NCBI RefSeq assembly: GCF_014192015.1
Contig: NZ_JACHXJ010000001.1
Location: 124,001-188,000 of the forward strand
DNA from: Paenibacillus rhizosphaerae
Lineage (GTDB): Bacteria > Bacillota > Bacilli > Paenibacillales > Paenibacillaceae
Direction of reading: 5' to 3'
Length of the DNA: 64,000 nucleotides
Positions 45,487-53,747 of the stretch are shown piece by piece. Under the pieces are notes generated by a model. The model was given only the letters and a program-made list of their open reading frames with translations, was not told the DNA's origin and searched no databases. The position numbers and the translations under genes are program-made. How positions within the stretch are numbered: the first letter of the stretch is position 1; every line of letters starts with the position of its first letter.

Positions 45487-45721
45487 CGCATACAGGATGG
45501 GTGTCCGAGAATGCGGTTAAATTTGTAGGCCCGATCCCCTGATGAAGGGGACGGGGCCCTGCGATTTCTTCGGACAGTCTACCCAGCTTACTGTTAGAAA
45601 TTCCAGCAATAGCATAAAAGAACAACATGAATAATCAATTAACTCATCATCCGTGTGCTGAAATGTATCCAATAATTCAGATTTTCTATCTCTCGTCATC
45701 ATGAAGACATGGATGAAGAAA
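45487..45721. other. Intergenic region between GH130-like and ArsR genes
   Basis: No gene is supported. A GC-rich stretch (CCGATCCCCTGATGAAGGGG) around 45531-45550 may fold and act as a weak terminator of the hydrolase operon. Confidence 0.35.
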
Positions 45722-45761
45722 CAAAAAACATCGCCATTCAATAAGGCGATGCTTTTCTTGT
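45722..45761. terminator. Bidirectional terminator
   Basis: CATCGCC (45729-45735) and GGCGATG (45745-45751) form a 7-bp stem flanked by A-tract and T-tract; on the minus strand it reads GGCGATGTTTTTTG, ideal for ending the arsR-like transcript. Confidence 0.8.
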
Positions 45762-45781
45762 TACATAAGTTTTATTGTTCT

Positions 45782-46066
45782 TTATTCGGAAAGTTCAGAA
45801 AGCTTTTTTACATAAGCATTCATTACGTCCGGTTGAAAGACCAAGCTCATATATTTACCTTCACGAATGTTTTGAATAAGCCCGGCAATTTCAAGTTCCT
45901 TAATGTGGTGAGAAATGGTTGCCGCACTGACATTATGCTTCTCCTGTATGACACTACATGGAAGTGGATTGCTTGACGCACTGATTTCCTTAAGCATTTG
46001 ATACCGTCTTGGTTCAGCAAGTGCGCGGGATATTCTCGCAAACTGTTGTTCTGATAAATCGGCCAT
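45782..46066 (-). CDS. ArsR-family winged-helix repressor
   Basis: A 94-aa regulator. It has [20 protein letters not shown] (first helices), the recognition region [20 protein letters not shown] and the wing [12 protein letters not shown]. The ELCVCDL-type metal site of ArsR proper is absent; a single Cys lies in [11 protein letters not shown], so metal sensing is doubtful. AAAAGGAGG precedes the ATG. It is divergent from the two SDR genes and likely controls them through the ATCTAAATAT boxes between. Confidence 0.9.
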   Translation of the reverse strand: MADLSEQQFARISRALAEPRRYQMLKEISASSNPLPCSVIQEKHNVSAATISHHIKELEIAGLIQNIREGKYMSLVFQPDVMNAYVKKLSELSE

Positions 46067-46119
46067 TAACGTCCCTCCTTTTAAAACAACAATCTGAATG
46101 CTTATATAATTATATATTC

Positions 46120-46371
46120 ATCTAAATATAAAGTCAAAACGGCAACGGAATAAGGTTTTATTTCACATATAGACAATTATCTAAATATCATATTGACAAA
46201 ACGTCGTAAACAGTGCAAAATGACATTACGACATTTTTATGATTGTCGAAATGAATACCAGGGAGGTAACGATTCAAAATGGATAGAATTCATTTGTAAA
46301 GAACTAATCGCTTACTCGATGGATGGTTTTTCATAGCTAACAATTCGATAATCATAAAAATATCTAAATAT
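46120..46371. promoter_or_regulatory. Three ATCTAAATAT boxes in the arsR/SDR divergent region
   Basis: The 10-mer ATCTAAATAT occurs at 46120-46129, 46179-46188 and 46362-46371. The first is part of the imperfect palindrome TATATTCATCTAAATATA. ArsR-type repressors bind such AT-rich 12-2-12-like repeats. Two copies lie near the repressor gene and one lies 20 bases before the first SDR. Confidence 0.6.
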
Positions 46372-46390
46372 AACAAGGGGAGATGTAGCA

Positions 46391-47143
46391 TTGAAGAAAC
46401 TAACCGGTAAAACGGCGATCGTTACGGGCGCCTCTAAAGGTATTGGAGCTGGAATAGCCAAGGCATTGGCCGGAGCTGGTGCTGCCGTCATCGTTAACTA
46501 TTCTACGAGCAAAGAGGCGGCGGATCGCTTGGTCGGGGACATTCGGAGCGACGGTGGTCAAGCTGTTGCAATTGAAGGAAACGTCGCTTTAGCAACAGAC
46601 GTGCGCCGCATGTTTGCCAAAGCAAAAGAAGCCTTTGGTTCGGTAGACATTCTTGTAAACAATGCGGGCGTGTATCGATTCGAGCCGATCGAGGACGTGA
46701 CGGAAGTAGAGTTCCATCGGGAAATCAATACGAACGTTCTGGGGACAATCCTGGCGATTCAAGAGGCGCTTAAGTACTTTCCAGCTGAAGGAGGAAGCAT
46801 CATCAATATTGGCTCCATTGCAAGTGAAAATCCTGTTCCGGACTCGGTGCTTTATGCATCGACCAAGGGGGCAGTGGATACACTGACGTTGGCTCTTGCA
46901 AATGAGCTCGGTCACCGGAATATCCGGGTAAATACGGTCTCTCCGGGCCATACTGAAACGGATGGAACCCACCAGATCGGCCTCGTCGGGAGCGAGCGGG
47001 CAGACCAACTTGCCTCGGAAACGCCTCTTGGAGGAAGGCTCGGACAGCCTGATGACATTGCACCTACGGTCGTCTTTCTTGCGTCGGATGATGCCAAGTG
47101 GCTGACGGGTGAGAGAATTCATGCTTCGGGCGGCATTCATTAA
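46391..47143 (+). CDS. SDR-family oxidoreductase (FabG/glucose-dehydrogenase type), copy 1
   Basis: A 250-aa classical SDR with TGASKGIGAGIAKA, ILVNNAG, the catalytic serine in INIGSIAS, YxxxK in VLYASTKGAVD and the ending GERIHASGGIH. Start is TTG at 46391 with AAGGGGAG 9 bases upstream. It is followed 66 bases later by a clearly homologous gene. The substrate is unknown; such enzymes often detoxify aldehydes or reduce ketones. Regulation by the divergent ArsR protein is likely. Confidence 0.9.
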   Translation: MKKLTGKTAIVTGASKGIGAGIAKALAGAGAAVIVNYSTSKEAADRLVGDIRSDGGQAVAIEGNVALATDVRRMFAKAKEAFGSVDILVNNAGVYRFEPIEDVTEVEFHREINTNVLGTILAIQEALKYFPAEGGSIINIGSIASENPVPDSVLYASTKGAVDTLTLALANELGHRNIRVNTVSPGHTETDGTHQIGLVGSERADQLASETPLGGRLGQPDDIAPTVVFLASDDAKWLTGERIHASGGIH

Positions 47144-47209
47144 CCCACGAAGGATTTTTGTCCTAAAAACAAACCTATAAACAAATATCTGTGAGAGGGG
47201 AATATAAAC

Positions 47210-47956
47210 ATGGCAAACTTACAAGGTAAAGTAGCAATCGTAACAGGTGCATCCAAAGGAATCGGAGCAGGAATCGCAAAAGGTTTGGCAGAAGCAGGTG
47301 CTGCGGTTGTCGTCAATTATTCTTCCAGCCGTGAAGGGGCTGACCGTGTGGTATCGAGCATCACCGAACACGGCGGCAAGGCTATGGCAGTTCAAGGCGA
47401 TATGTCCAAAACGGCAGATGTCGAGCGGCTGTTCGAGGAAACCAAGAGAGCTTTTGGCACGCCAAGCATTTTGGTCAACAACGCAGGAATTTTCGAATTC
47501 CAACCCGTTGAGGACGTGACGGAAGAGCTGTTCCATCGCCACTATAACATTAACGTTCTTGGGCCCATCCTAACTACGCAGCAAGCACTGAAGCATTTTC
47601 CTGAAGAAGGCGGAAGCATTATTAATATCGGCACGATCGCAAGTAAAAACCCGGTTCCAACTTCGATGCTATATGCATCAAGCAAAGGCGCAGTGGATAC
47701 CATGACATTGGCGCTCGCGAAGGAGCTCGGTCCACGCAATATCCGAGTTAACACGGTTGCCCCGGGCTTTACTGATACGGAGGGTAATGCTGGTTTCGTT
47801 GCCAGTGAGGCCGGACAGGCCCTTGCTGCTTCTACGCCACTAGGTGGACGATTTGGAAAGCCTGAAGATATTACGCCAACAGTCGTATTCCTTGCCTCAG
47901 ACGAAGCAGCATGGCTGACTGGCGAGCGTATCAGTGCTTCTGGTGGTGTGCATTAA
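47210..47956 (+). CDS. SDR-family oxidoreductase (FabG type), tandem copy 2
   Basis: A 248-aa paralogue of the preceding gene, alignable along its full length with few gaps: TGASKGIGAGIAKGLAEAGA, ILVNNAGIFEFQPVEDVTEE, NIGTIASKNPVP, LYASSKGAVDTMTLALAKEL and GERISASGGVH. In the catalytic serine region copy 1 has INIGSIAS and this copy INIGTIAS, a Ser to Thr change at that position, with another Ser three residues on. A strong terminator follows. Confidence 0.9.
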   Translation: MANLQGKVAIVTGASKGIGAGIAKGLAEAGAAVVVNYSSSREGADRVVSSITEHGGKAMAVQGDMSKTADVERLFEETKRAFGTPSILVNNAGIFEFQPVEDVTEELFHRHYNINVLGPILTTQQALKHFPEEGGSIINIGTIASKNPVPTSMLYASSKGAVDTMTLALAKELGPRNIRVNTVAPGFTDTEGNAGFVASEAGQALAASTPLGGRFGKPEDITPTVVFLASDEAAWLTGERISASGGVH

Positions 47957-48008
47957 GCGAAATGCTGGATCATCTGAGTCATTGAACCTAAAGTCGGATT
48001 TCTTGATG

Positions 48009-48040
48009 GGCGGTCTGTCTATACAGATCGCCTTTCTTTT
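48009..48040 (+). terminator. Rho-independent terminator
   Basis: GGCGGTCTGT (48009-48018) pairs with ACAGATCGCC (48023-48032) with one G-U and a 4-base loop, followed by TTTCTTTT. Confidence 0.92.
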
Positions 48041-48201
48041 GATAGTTAGGTAATAAAACCTTGAACTGATCATTATTAATTTGGCCCCAACCAGGTGAGA
48101 TCATATTCTATACTTTGATAGTTATAAAACTGTATAATCAAAGCGATTTTCTAATATCCATTTTCCGGGATCTCATAGTACTTTAAGGAGTTGAACGATT
48201 C

Positions 48202-49368
48202 GTGGCTAATACTAAATCAATCATTATATTCATACTCGCATTGGGTATTTTCGGTATTATAAATACGGAAATGGGCGTTATCGGTATATTGCCGCAGATT
48301 GCCAATAACTTTAACATCAGTGTGTCTCAGGCTGGATTGCTCGTTAGTTTGTTTGCCTTGGCCGTAGCCATCTCTGGGCCATTTTTGCCCATGTTGTTCT
48401 CGAGAATGAACCGGAAGAGCGCAATGCTCCTTGTCATAGGCGTTTTTCTGATCGCAAATATCATTTCAATCTTCGCTCCTAATTTTACGGTAGCACTTAT
48501 CGCTCGGGTGGTACCTGCATTTTTACATCCAGTTTATTTCTCTGCAGCGTTCACGGCTGCAGCTGCTTCTGTTAATCAAGATCAGGCTCCTAAAGCGATA
48601 GCCAAGGTATTCATGGGTCTCACTGCCGGGATGGTCATTGGTATACCGATTTCCTCTTTCATTGCAGATGTCGCTTCACTCGAATACGCGATGTCGTTCT
48701 TTGCAATCATCAATGGCATCTCATTTTTATCCATCCTGCTATTCATTCCTTCGATGCCCGTAAGAGGGGGGCAATCATACGGTAAGCAGCTCGTCGTGAT
48801 GAAAAAGCCGCTCACATGGCTAAGCCTTGGAGCCGTAATCTTTATCGTATCAGGCATGTATGCCGTCTACAGTTTTTTTGCAGAGTACCTTTCGAAAGTA
48901 ACAAATATGCCTGAGAAAGAAATAAGCATAATGTTGATATTATTTGGCTCAACCGGTATTGCTGGGAACTTGCTGGCAGGAAAATGGCTTAGCCGTAAAC
49001 CAGTAAAAACAGCGGTTATTTATCCAATTGTAGCAGCTCTCATTTATTTACTAGTGTTTCTTCTTGGAGATTTACGATTGCCAATGGTGTTCCTAATTGC
49101 AGTATGGGGTGCTCTATTTACCTTTGCGCTTAATTTGACTCAATACTGGATTTCGTCCGCCGCACCAGAGGCACCGGAATTCGCTAACGGATTATTCGTA
49201 TCATTCTCTAATCTCGGCATCACGGTCGGCACATCCGTAGGCGGCTTATTTATTTCTGGTATGGGGACTCATGACGTCGTGTGGGCAGGTTTACTGATGC
49301 TTGCAGCAGGCTTTATTTTTATAACGATAAGAGCTTTAGCTTTTAATGAAAAAATAATATCAAATTGA
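48202..49368 (+). CDS. MFS transporter, DHA1 (AraJ/YdhP-like) family
   Basis: A 388-aa protein with twelve predicted membrane segments. It begins IIIFILALGIFGIINTEMGV, matching the '.a..fgi.tTEf...GlLp.ia' start of AraJ/PbuE-like exporters, and has LFSRMNRKSAMLL in the loop between helices 2 and 3. It probably exports a small metabolite or drug. Start is GTG at 48202 with AAGGAG about 12 bases upstream. It is transcribed alone. Confidence 0.88.
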   Translation: MANTKSIIIFILALGIFGIINTEMGVIGILPQIANNFNISVSQAGLLVSLFALAVAISGPFLPMLFSRMNRKSAMLLVIGVFLIANIISIFAPNFTVALIARVVPAFLHPVYFSAAFTAAAASVNQDQAPKAIAKVFMGLTAGMVIGIPISSFIADVASLEYAMSFFAIINGISFLSILLFIPSMPVRGGQSYGKQLVVMKKPLTWLSLGAVIFIVSGMYAVYSFFAEYLSKVTNMPEKEISIMLILFGSTGIAGNLLAGKWLSRKPVKTAVIYPIVAALIYLLVFLLGDLRLPMVFLIAVWGALFTFALNLTQYWISSAAPEAPEFANGLFVSFSNLGITVGTSVGGLFISGMGTHDVVWAGLLMLAAGFIFITIRALAFNEKIISN

Positions 49369-49964
49369 CTATTTCTTAACTTGGAGATCGTTTCACCATT
49401 TTCATTGCGTTTGCATGTAGATTAGAGCCGATCTAAATATTAAATTTTATGGTTCTCAAATACCTCAGGGACGCCAGGCGGATGTAAAGTTGTAATTCCC
49501 GAGCTTACGACAGATCGGCTAATGTGTTTCATGTACATCAGAACGGAACACTCACAGGTCCCACGCTCTTTCGCATCGAAGATGAGGGCAAGGCAAGGAC
49601 TGGCCATTCTTTGACTGGTTACCTGATTCATCGCAATGATCCCACGTTAATGTGTTACTCATTTGTTTAGAGAACCCTGGACTTTGATATGTCATTTGGT
49701 TATGTGAAATTAATACTCGTCATATTCACTATTTAGAATATGACGAGATTTGGGGGTGAATGAACTTGAAACGCGAATGGAACCATACATTATGGAATGG
49801 AAATCTCTGTACGAAGACAAGGGACTGTCATATAAACGAAAGCGGCAGCCGATACAATGTTGCCTCCCAACGGCCGGCTGCAGCGTGCGGATCCGACGCT
49901 ATGGCCTACTCCAGGGTTTAGATGAAGGCCCACCCCAGACTTTGGCAGCCGCAAAACATACAAA
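49369..49964. other. Intergenic region with a perfect inverted repeat
   Basis: No gene is supported. Short frames (49440-49631 minus, 49750-50145 plus) lack ribosome binding sites or family features. A 12-bp perfect inverted repeat lies at 49716-49747. Confidence 0.4.
49716..49747. repeat. Perfect 12-bp inverted repeat
   Basis: CTCGTCATATTC (49716-49727) and GAATATGACGAG (49736-49747) are separated by 8 bases. Neither side has a full T-tract. It lies about 220 bases downstream of ilvB (minus) and could be its terminator or an operator. Confidence 0.6.
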
Positions 49965-51671
49965 TCATTCGAAATCCCCCAGAATCATCTCATGTAACGA
50001 CGTTCCTGCAAGTACCATTGGATATACATTCTCTTCTTTCGGTACGACAAACTCTACTAGTACGGGACCAGGTGTATTTAGAGCCTCTTGCCAAACACGG
50101 GCAGCCTCTGCTTTATTACTCGCTCTCAACCCTTTGATTCCGTAGGCTTCAGCCAGCTTTACGAAATCCGGACTGCCGGCAAGGTCGATTTGGCTGTAAC
50201 GCTTGGCGTAGCTGAGTTCCTGCTGCTGTTTAACCATCCCCAATACCTGGTTGTTAATCACGACAATTTTGACAGGAATCTGATGGATGGAACAAATAGC
50301 CATCTCCTGCGCGCACATCTGCATGCCTCCATCACCGTTTACGGATACCACAAGACGTTTCGGATTCCCGATCTGAGCGCCAATGGCGGCCGGGAACCCA
50401 AAACCCATCGTTCCAAGACCTCCTGAGGTAATCAGTGAGCGGGGGTGGTTAAACTTGTAAAATTGAGCTGCCCACATTTGGTGCTGACCTACGTCCGTGG
50501 TTATGATCGCTTCCCCTTGTGTTGTTTCATGGACCATTTCAATAACAAATTGGGGCTTAAGCTCCGTATCCGAATCTTTGTACCGTAACGGGAAATTTCG
50601 TTTATATTCCTGAATTTCCTTGACCCAACGATCGGACGGCGAGGCGATAGCTTTCGTATTCGCGTAGTCCAGTACAGCCTTGATATCACCGATGCATGCA
50701 ATATCCGCCTTGATGTTTTTGCCAATTTCAGCCGGATCAATATCAATATGGGCAATCCGTTTGGCATGGGGGGCGAAACCCTCCACGTTCATGGTCACCC
50801 GGTCATCAAACCGCGAGCCCATCGAAATAATCAGATCGGCATGCTGGATTGCCATATTCGCTGCATATGCACCATGATGGCCCGGCATACCTATCCACAG
50901 GTCGTGAGCACTTGGAAAACCTCCCAAACCAAGCAATGAGGTCGCCACCGGAATGTTGGTTTTATTCACGAACTCCAGCAGCTCATTGGATGCACCTGAA
51001 TAAACAACGCCCCCTCCGGCGATCATGACTGGTCTTTCGGATTCGGTAATCGCTTGAATCAAGGTATCGATCTGGTCTGTATCCAAATTCGGATCGGGAT
51101 CATACCCTCGGAGATGAATCGAATCCGCTGGTTGGTAATGCAGCTTGTGATTGGATACATCCTTAGGAATGTCGATCAGTACAGGGCCTTTCCTGCCCGT
51201 ATTAGCAATATGGAAGGCTTCGTGTACGATACGCGGAAGGTCTTGCACATGACGAACGGAGTAACTGTGTTTCGTTATGGACAGGGTCATGCTGACGATA
51301 TCCGCTTCCTGAAAAGCATCCGTACCCATGACCGTAGTCGACACGTTGCCCGTAATGATGACGAGAGGCGCGGAATCCATATAAGCCGTCGCAATTCCGG
51401 TAATCAAATTTGTCGCTCCCGGACCGGATGTGGCGATGCAGACGCCGACTTTACCTGTCGATCGGGCATAACCGTCTGCCGCGTGTATAGCTCCCTGCTC
51501 GTGCCGGGCCAGAATGTGTTTGAACTCCGGATTGTCGACCATGGCGTCATAAATGTACAGCGCATTGCCTCCGGGATAACCAAAAACATGTTCAACCCCC
51601 TCGAGCAATAAACAGCGCAAAAGGCATTCGGATCCCGTGATGAGTTCAGCTTTTTCTCTCTTCGTTTCCAT
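49965..51671 (-). CDS. ilvB: Acetolactate synthase large subunit
   Basis: A 568-aa ThDP enzyme. The catalytic glutamate lies in ARHEQGAIHAADGYARSTGK (E58), followed by ATSGPGATNLITGIATAYMD. The ThDP/Mg motif is VNGDGGMQMCAQEM ending VVINNQVLGMV. It condenses pyruvate to acetolactate in valine/leucine synthesis or with 2-oxobutyrate for isoleucine. No ilvN or ilvC gene adjoins it, which is unusual for the biosynthetic enzyme. Two T-box leaders upstream tie it to amino-acid supply rather than to fermentation. GGAGGG lies 7 bases before the ATG at 51671; a TTG at 51686 lies upstream of that site. Confidence 0.92.
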   Translation of the reverse strand: METKREKAELITGSECLLRCLLLEGVEHVFGYPGGNALYIYDAMVDNPEFKHILARHEQGAIHAADGYARSTGKVGVCIATSGPGATNLITGIATAYMDSAPLVIITGNVSTTVMGTDAFQEADIVSMTLSITKHSYSVRHVQDLPRIVHEAFHIANTGRKGPVLIDIPKDVSNHKLHYQPADSIHLRGYDPDPNLDTDQIDTLIQAITESERPVMIAGGGVVYSGASNELLEFVNKTNIPVATSLLGLGGFPSAHDLWIGMPGHHGAYAANMAIQHADLIISMGSRFDDRVTMNVEGFAPHAKRIAHIDIDPAEIGKNIKADIACIGDIKAVLDYANTKAIASPSDRWVKEIQEYKRNFPLRYKDSDTELKPQFVIEMVHETTQGEAIITTDVGQHQMWAAQFYKFNHPRSLITSGGLGTMGFGFPAAIGAQIGNPKRLVVSVNGDGGMQMCAQEMAICSIHQIPVKIVVINNQVLGMVKQQQELSYAKRYSQIDLAGSPDFVKLAEAYGIKGLRASNKAEAARVWQEALNTPGPVLVEFVVPKEENVYPMVLAGTSLHEMILGDFE

Positions 51672-51689
51672 GCGATATCCCTCCAATAT

Positions 51690-52000
51690 AAAAATCCCCT
51701 CTCATCCTAAAAGCCGGCAGCATACTGCCGTACTAAAGGGACGAAAGGGGTTGATTTTCGCGGTACCACCCTGGTTTGCCAAAAATCTCACGATTTTGGG
51801 CCTCACGAAGTAAAGGGTTTACTTCCGGCACGGTAACGTGTGCCATCCGGTTGAGACTACTCACTAAATCAAGCGCTTGATCCGGTTTTCGATCAACAGC
51901 TCGGAGATGACGTCATGCAAGGGATTAAGGCAAAGGTTTCAGCATTCCCTTCGCTCTCTGGACATAAGAGCCCTTGACACTTTTTTCTCTTCATCGCTTG
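51690..52000 (-). ncRNA. T-box riboswitch, proximal copy
   Basis: The minus strand shows the T-box sequence GGGTGGTACCGCG (51759-51771 region), a stem I start GCGATGAAGAG, an AGAGAGCG loop and GCTG. A terminator stem follows (CCCCTTTCGTCC with GGATGAGAGGGG) and a T-run. In the specifier loop, GTC followed by A lies directly before the basal helix, suggesting a valine codon. It controls ilvB by reading uncharged tRNA. Confidence 0.9.
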
Positions 52001-52013
52001 TTCGTTATATACA

Positions 52014-52324
52014 TAAAAACCCCTCTCCTCCCAAGCTCGGCAGCGATCTGCCGAACGATAGGGACGAAAAGGGGTTGATTTTCGTGGTACCACCCTGATT
52101 TGCTGAAATCTCACGATTCCTGCCTCATGAAGTAAGGAATCCCTTACTTCAGCACGATAACGTGTGCCCATCCGTTTGGAACTACTGGCCAAATCAACGA
52201 TCCGATCCGGTTTTCGATCAACAGCTCCGAGGTGACTGATATACAAGGGGTTAAGGCAAAGGTTTCAGCATTTCCTCCGCTCTCTGGACATAAGAGCCCT
52301 TGGTACTTTTCCTCTTCATCGCTT
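52014..52324 (-). ncRNA. T-box riboswitch, distal copy (tandem)
   Basis: A second complete T-box leader with GGGTGGTACCACG, stem I start GCGATGAAGAGG, AGAGAGCGG, GCTGAAACC and a terminator stem (CCCCTTTTCGTCC / GGAGGAGAGGGG). The specifier region ends CAGTCACCTC, again giving GTC before the basal helix. It precedes the proximal copy on the same transcript, so two sensors act in series. Confidence 0.9.
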
Positions 52325-52343
52325 TTCAAATGATATTATGAGG

Positions 52344-52373
52344 ATATTATCACAGACGCCATTATTTTTTCAA
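52344..52373 (-). promoter_or_regulatory. Probable sigma-A promoter of the T-box/ilvB transcript
   Basis: The minus strand carries TTGAAA (52373-52368), an 18-base spacer and TAATAT (52349-52344), placed about 20 bases before the first T-box stem. Confidence 0.65.
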
Positions 52374-52611
52374 CAGGTTCTTATTCATTTTTATTTTAAG
52401 AATAGATAAACCGGAAAGCTGCATGCATTCCAGTTTCATTATTATTACATAATAGGTGGGTTCGAGTAGGCCTCGGCATTGAAGCTTTCCGGACCTGTAC
52501 GTGTCGGAAATACGGAGACAACCGCAGGTACGCTCACGATGGCTTGATAGACAATGAAACCGGGGTTCGGTGGATGTTAATCAATGCCGACCCCCGACAA
52601 TACAGTAGTTG
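52374..52611. other. Intergenic region, no supported gene
   Basis: Between the ilvB promoter and the hydrolase fragment nothing gene-like is seen on either strand. Confidence 0.4.
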
Positions 52612-52806
52612 TCAGCACGCCTGCCACTTCTCAGAATCTGGCAGCAGTTTTATGATGGGCGGTTCGTGGACCACCATTGTATTGACCACTTGCGGAGTTC
52701 TTGCCGCTATTTCCAGCGCGAAAACGGCACCTCCGCTGTTTCCGAAAATATAAGCCGATGGATGGCCGACTGCTTCCAACACTGCAACCGCATTGTCATC
52801 CGCCAT
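52612..52806 (-). pseudogene. Alpha/beta hydrolase fragment
   Basis: A 64-codon frame reads ADDNAVAVLEAVGHPSAYIF followed by GNSGGAVFALEIAARTPQVV and VHEPPI. GNSGG is the nucleophile elbow (GxSxG) of alpha/beta hydrolases, and the surrounding text matches that core. The N-terminal strands and the C-terminal His/Asp part are missing, with a stop just before the ATG and one soon after. It is a clear remnant. Confidence 0.75.
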
Positions 52807-52910
52807 TCAGTTCAATTTCGATTAAATAAATGGCTTAATTCTTCATCCCACGGACATGGTTCATCTAATGTTCTCCAACTGACGCTTGGGAAGCTTGCAG
52901 CAACCTTGTA

Positions 52911-52960
52911 TTGATTTGTTCTGGAAGTCGTTGTATAATGATTTGATTATTGATCAATCA
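52911..52960 (+). promoter_or_regulatory. Promoter and operator of the TetR gene
   Basis: TTGATT (52911-52916), a 17-base spacer and TATAAT (52934-52939) form a good sigma-A promoter. ATTGATCAATCA (52949-52960, palindromic core TTGATCAA) covers the start of the transcript, as for an autorepressor. Confidence 0.75.
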
Positions 52961-52983
52961 CTTTTAATAGGAGGAAGAAGAGG

Positions 52984-53505
52984 ATGGCTAAACCCGAAAC
53001 AACGTCAGTTAATCGCAGATCCGAAATTATCTCCGCAGCGATTGAAGTATTCGCAGAAATCGGATACTACCGAGCTACAACGGCGCAGGTGGCGGAACGG
53101 GCGAAAATTTCGCAGCCTTACGTATTCCGTTTTTTCTCGACTAAAGAAAATTTACTGCTGGCCGCCCTGGAGGTTTCTTGGTCCCGGGTCATCGAATCAT
53201 TCCGTAAGTTGGTAGAGACGACTTCGCCAGAATTGCTGGAGGCCAAGCTTATTCAGGAGTACGTGAACATCCAGGAGATGTACCAGAATGAGGTGCTTTT
53301 GCAGATGCAGGCGCAGACCATTCGGGAAGATGCAATCCAGGAGACGATGCGGAGCGGCTTTAAGGAAGTCCGTGATATGGTGCTGGCTGCCTTCCGTGAA
53401 GCTGGTATGGATAAGCCGGAAGAGCGAACGATGCTGTTTCTAGCCCGCGGAATGCTGTGCAATGTTGCCGTTGCGATTAATTTGCCTGAATTGATGAAAG
53501 GATGA
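52984..53505 (+). CDS. TetR-family transcriptional repressor
   Basis: A 173-aa regulator. The N-terminal helix-turn-helix (about 10-57) reads RSEIISAAIEVFAEIGYYRA followed by VAERAKISQPYVFRFFSTKENLL. The C-terminal ligand domain is diverged, as usual. It heads a run of genes with the box ATTGATCAATCA in front of itself and others, so it most likely represses the whole cluster and responds to a compound exported or oxidised by it. AGGAGGAAGAAGAGG precedes the ATG. Confidence 0.93.
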   Translation: MAKPETTSVNRRSEIISAAIEVFAEIGYYRATTAQVAERAKISQPYVFRFFSTKENLLLAALEVSWSRVIESFRKLVETTSPELLEAKLIQEYVNIQEMYQNEVLLQMQAQTIREDAIQETMRSGFKEVRDMVLAAFREAGMDKPEERTMLFLARGMLCNVAVAINLPELMKG

Positions 53506-53533
53506 GGAGGTGAAATTGGTTCCAAAATTGTTA

Positions 53534-53588
53534 TTGACCAACTGATAACGATCTGATATAGTGAAATCACTAAGTAATTGATCAATCA
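53534..53588 (+). promoter_or_regulatory. Promoter and operator before the MFS gene
   Basis: TTGACC (53534-53539), 17 bases, TATAGT (53557-53562). The box ATTGATCAATCA at 53577-53588 lies at the expected transcript start. Confidence 0.7.
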
Positions 53589-53716
53589 CTAACAGAGAAA
53601 GCGAGGCGGTGAGAAAGCCCCACCTGTTGGCAGAGACTCGATTGACAGTGGTCATAGGGACTATAACGAAAACCTTTAAGAGGTTTGGCGGGCGAATATT
53701 TTTTTAGTAGAGTGTA

Positions 53717-53728
53717 ATTGATCAATCA
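53717..53728 (+). promoter_or_regulatory. Second TetR-type operator before the MFS gene
   Basis: A second exact ATTGATCAATCA, 140 bases after the first and just ahead of the GGAGGAG ribosome binding site of the MFS gene. Binding here could block transcription or mark an additional start. Confidence 0.7.
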
Positions 53729-53747
53729 ATAACAGGAGGAGATTGTT

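Noticed and set aside
51054..51611. 185-codon plus-strand frame antisense to ilvB
   Set aside because: It lies wholly opposite a well-supported ThDP enzyme gene and shows no domain.
51690..52324. Leucine (CTC) specifier in the T-boxes
   Set aside because: CTC is present in both copies but falls in the basal helix pairing with GAG; GTC occupies the loop position, so valine is preferred, with some doubt.
53642..53667. TTGACA...TATAAC as a second MFS promoter
   Set aside because: The spacer is only 14 bases, too short for a sigma-A promoter.
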